A stretch of DNA of 32,659 nt from an uncultured Desulfobacteraceae bacterium. Lineage in GTDB: Bacteria > Desulfobacterota > Desulfobacteria > Desulfobacterales > Desulfatirhabdiaceae. This document shows positions 32,243-32,659 of this stretch, piece after piece. The stretch's first letter is position 1, and every line of letters begins with the position of its first letter. A program made the position numbers and the translations under genes. The stretch is taken from positions 1 to 32,659 of the forward strand of contig CAIMCT010000568.1 in assembly GCA_903839535.1 (NCBI GenBank), given 5' to 3'. Under the pieces are notes generated by a model. It saw nothing but the letters and a program-made list of their open reading frames with translations, did not search any database and had not been told where the DNA came from.

Positions 32243-32659
32243 TGCACACCTCCCAGTTGTCCATATGCCGCGACATCAGGGGCAGGAAGACTCGACCAGT
32301 TGGATAAAGGGGCAGTCGTTTTGCCGGTGTCTCCGGTATAAGTGAGAATGTGACGCACCCCATCGCTGGCACTGATACCATTTTCTATGGCCAGTTCAAC
32401 TGCAGCGTTAACCTCGCATATCTTATAATTCCTGTAAAACATCAAAACAGTAATAAAATCCTTGATCCCTTTTGTTTCACCCTGGACGTGGCAAAATCGC
32501 TCCAGTAGAAGGTGAAGTGATTTGGGTCAGCTTTTTTGCCATTGCCGGATGGGCCGGGCGCTGTTAAATGCCATGGGCCGTTGTTGCAACAATTCAAGAT
32601 AATGATCAGGATCAAGACCCCATTTGTTGTTGCCGTACAGCCGCTCATGAGTGGCAATC
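32239..32659 (-). pseudogene. istA: IS21-family transposase IstA, C-terminal part with in-frame TGA
   Basis: Read on the minus strand from the edge: ATHERLYGNNKWGLDPDHYL, then RPMAFNSARPIRQWQKS, a TGA (32529-32527), then PKSLHLLLERF, QGETKGIKDFITVLMFYR, VNAAVELAIENGISASDG. This is the C-terminal region of IstA (FNSARPIRQW; AVELAxxxGI). The TGA replaces what is normally Trp (QWxxxWP), a TGG-to-TGA change with the frame otherwise open, so the gene is inactivated by a single nonsense mutation. The 5' part is outside the window. Confidence 0.8.

Larger units (their letters stand above)
32149..32659 (-). mobile_element. Decayed IS21-family insertion sequence, partial
   Basis: The 3' part of istA and the 5' tip of istB in their native order. 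It is cut on the right by the window edge and on the left by the CHAT fragment. No terminal inverted repeat is visible. Confidence 0.75.

Noticed and set aside
32151-32381. N-terminal ~77 residues of the long open frame carrying the CHAT fragment
   Set aside because: They are the out-of-phase reading of istA/istB, which are recognised in the correct frame here, so they are not part of a CHAT protein.

Overview
The window reads as ordinary chromosome from an anaerobic Gram-negative bacterium, most likely a sulfate-reducer-type Desulfobacterota (formerly Deltaproteobacteria). That placement is inferred from gene content: Kdo/LPS genes (waaA, kdsD), a periplasmic PpiD-type chaperone, hybrid-cluster protein with a CRP/FNR-family regulator, a rubrerythrin-like diiron protein, GC-rich palindromic intergenic repeats and a complete recCBD operon. 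No tRNA, rRNA, CRISPR array or prophage was seen. Both ends look like assembly or mobile-element edges: the left end holds a broken rplM and the right end holds decayed IS21 genes.

Layout. 1-3122 (minus): the start of rplM (L13), then a GH17-GT2 fusion beta-glucan synthase. 3248-6722 (plus): a consensus promoter drives a TPR/periplasmic-binding lipoprotein (LpoA type) and waaA. 6755-9174 (minus): phosphofructokinase and kdsD. 9413-11782 (plus): a perfect sigma70 promoter, ppiD and a tiny zinc-ribbon membrane protein. 11733-13115 (minus) is an unrecognised membrane protein, divergent from 13164-15263 (plus), which holds a K+ channel with RCK domain and an OleD-like SDR. 15695-18882 (minus) is an hcp / zinc-ribbon-HD / ferredoxin operon, divergent from an FNR-type regulator at 19070-19762 (plus); a perfect TTGAC-N4-GTCAA palindrome lies between them. 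Then come a rubrerythrin-like protein, a SYLF-domain protein, a remnant of an outer-membrane barrel, and recC-recB-recD (minus, 21826-31416). The right edge (31734-32659) is a graveyard: IS21 istA with an in-frame stop, istB truncated after about 31 codons, and a CHAT-protease fragment.

The most unusual signal is a set of short degenerate repeats with an exact 7-nt period. Several are built as heptads that switch to their reverse complement at a central point. They lie inside recB and the OleD-like gene as in-frame insertions, at the recC/recB junction where one supplies the recC stop codon, and in the convergent gap between the FNR-type and rubrerythrin genes where one looks like a terminator. 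Two weaker candidates lie elsewhere. Different loci carry different heptads but share the period and usually the inversion architecture, which suggests a common generating process rather than copies of one element.

The best functional module is the hcp group: a nitrosative-stress reductase, a partner ferredoxin and an HD phosphohydrolase-like protein sit in one operon, with a divergent regulator and a well-placed activator site.
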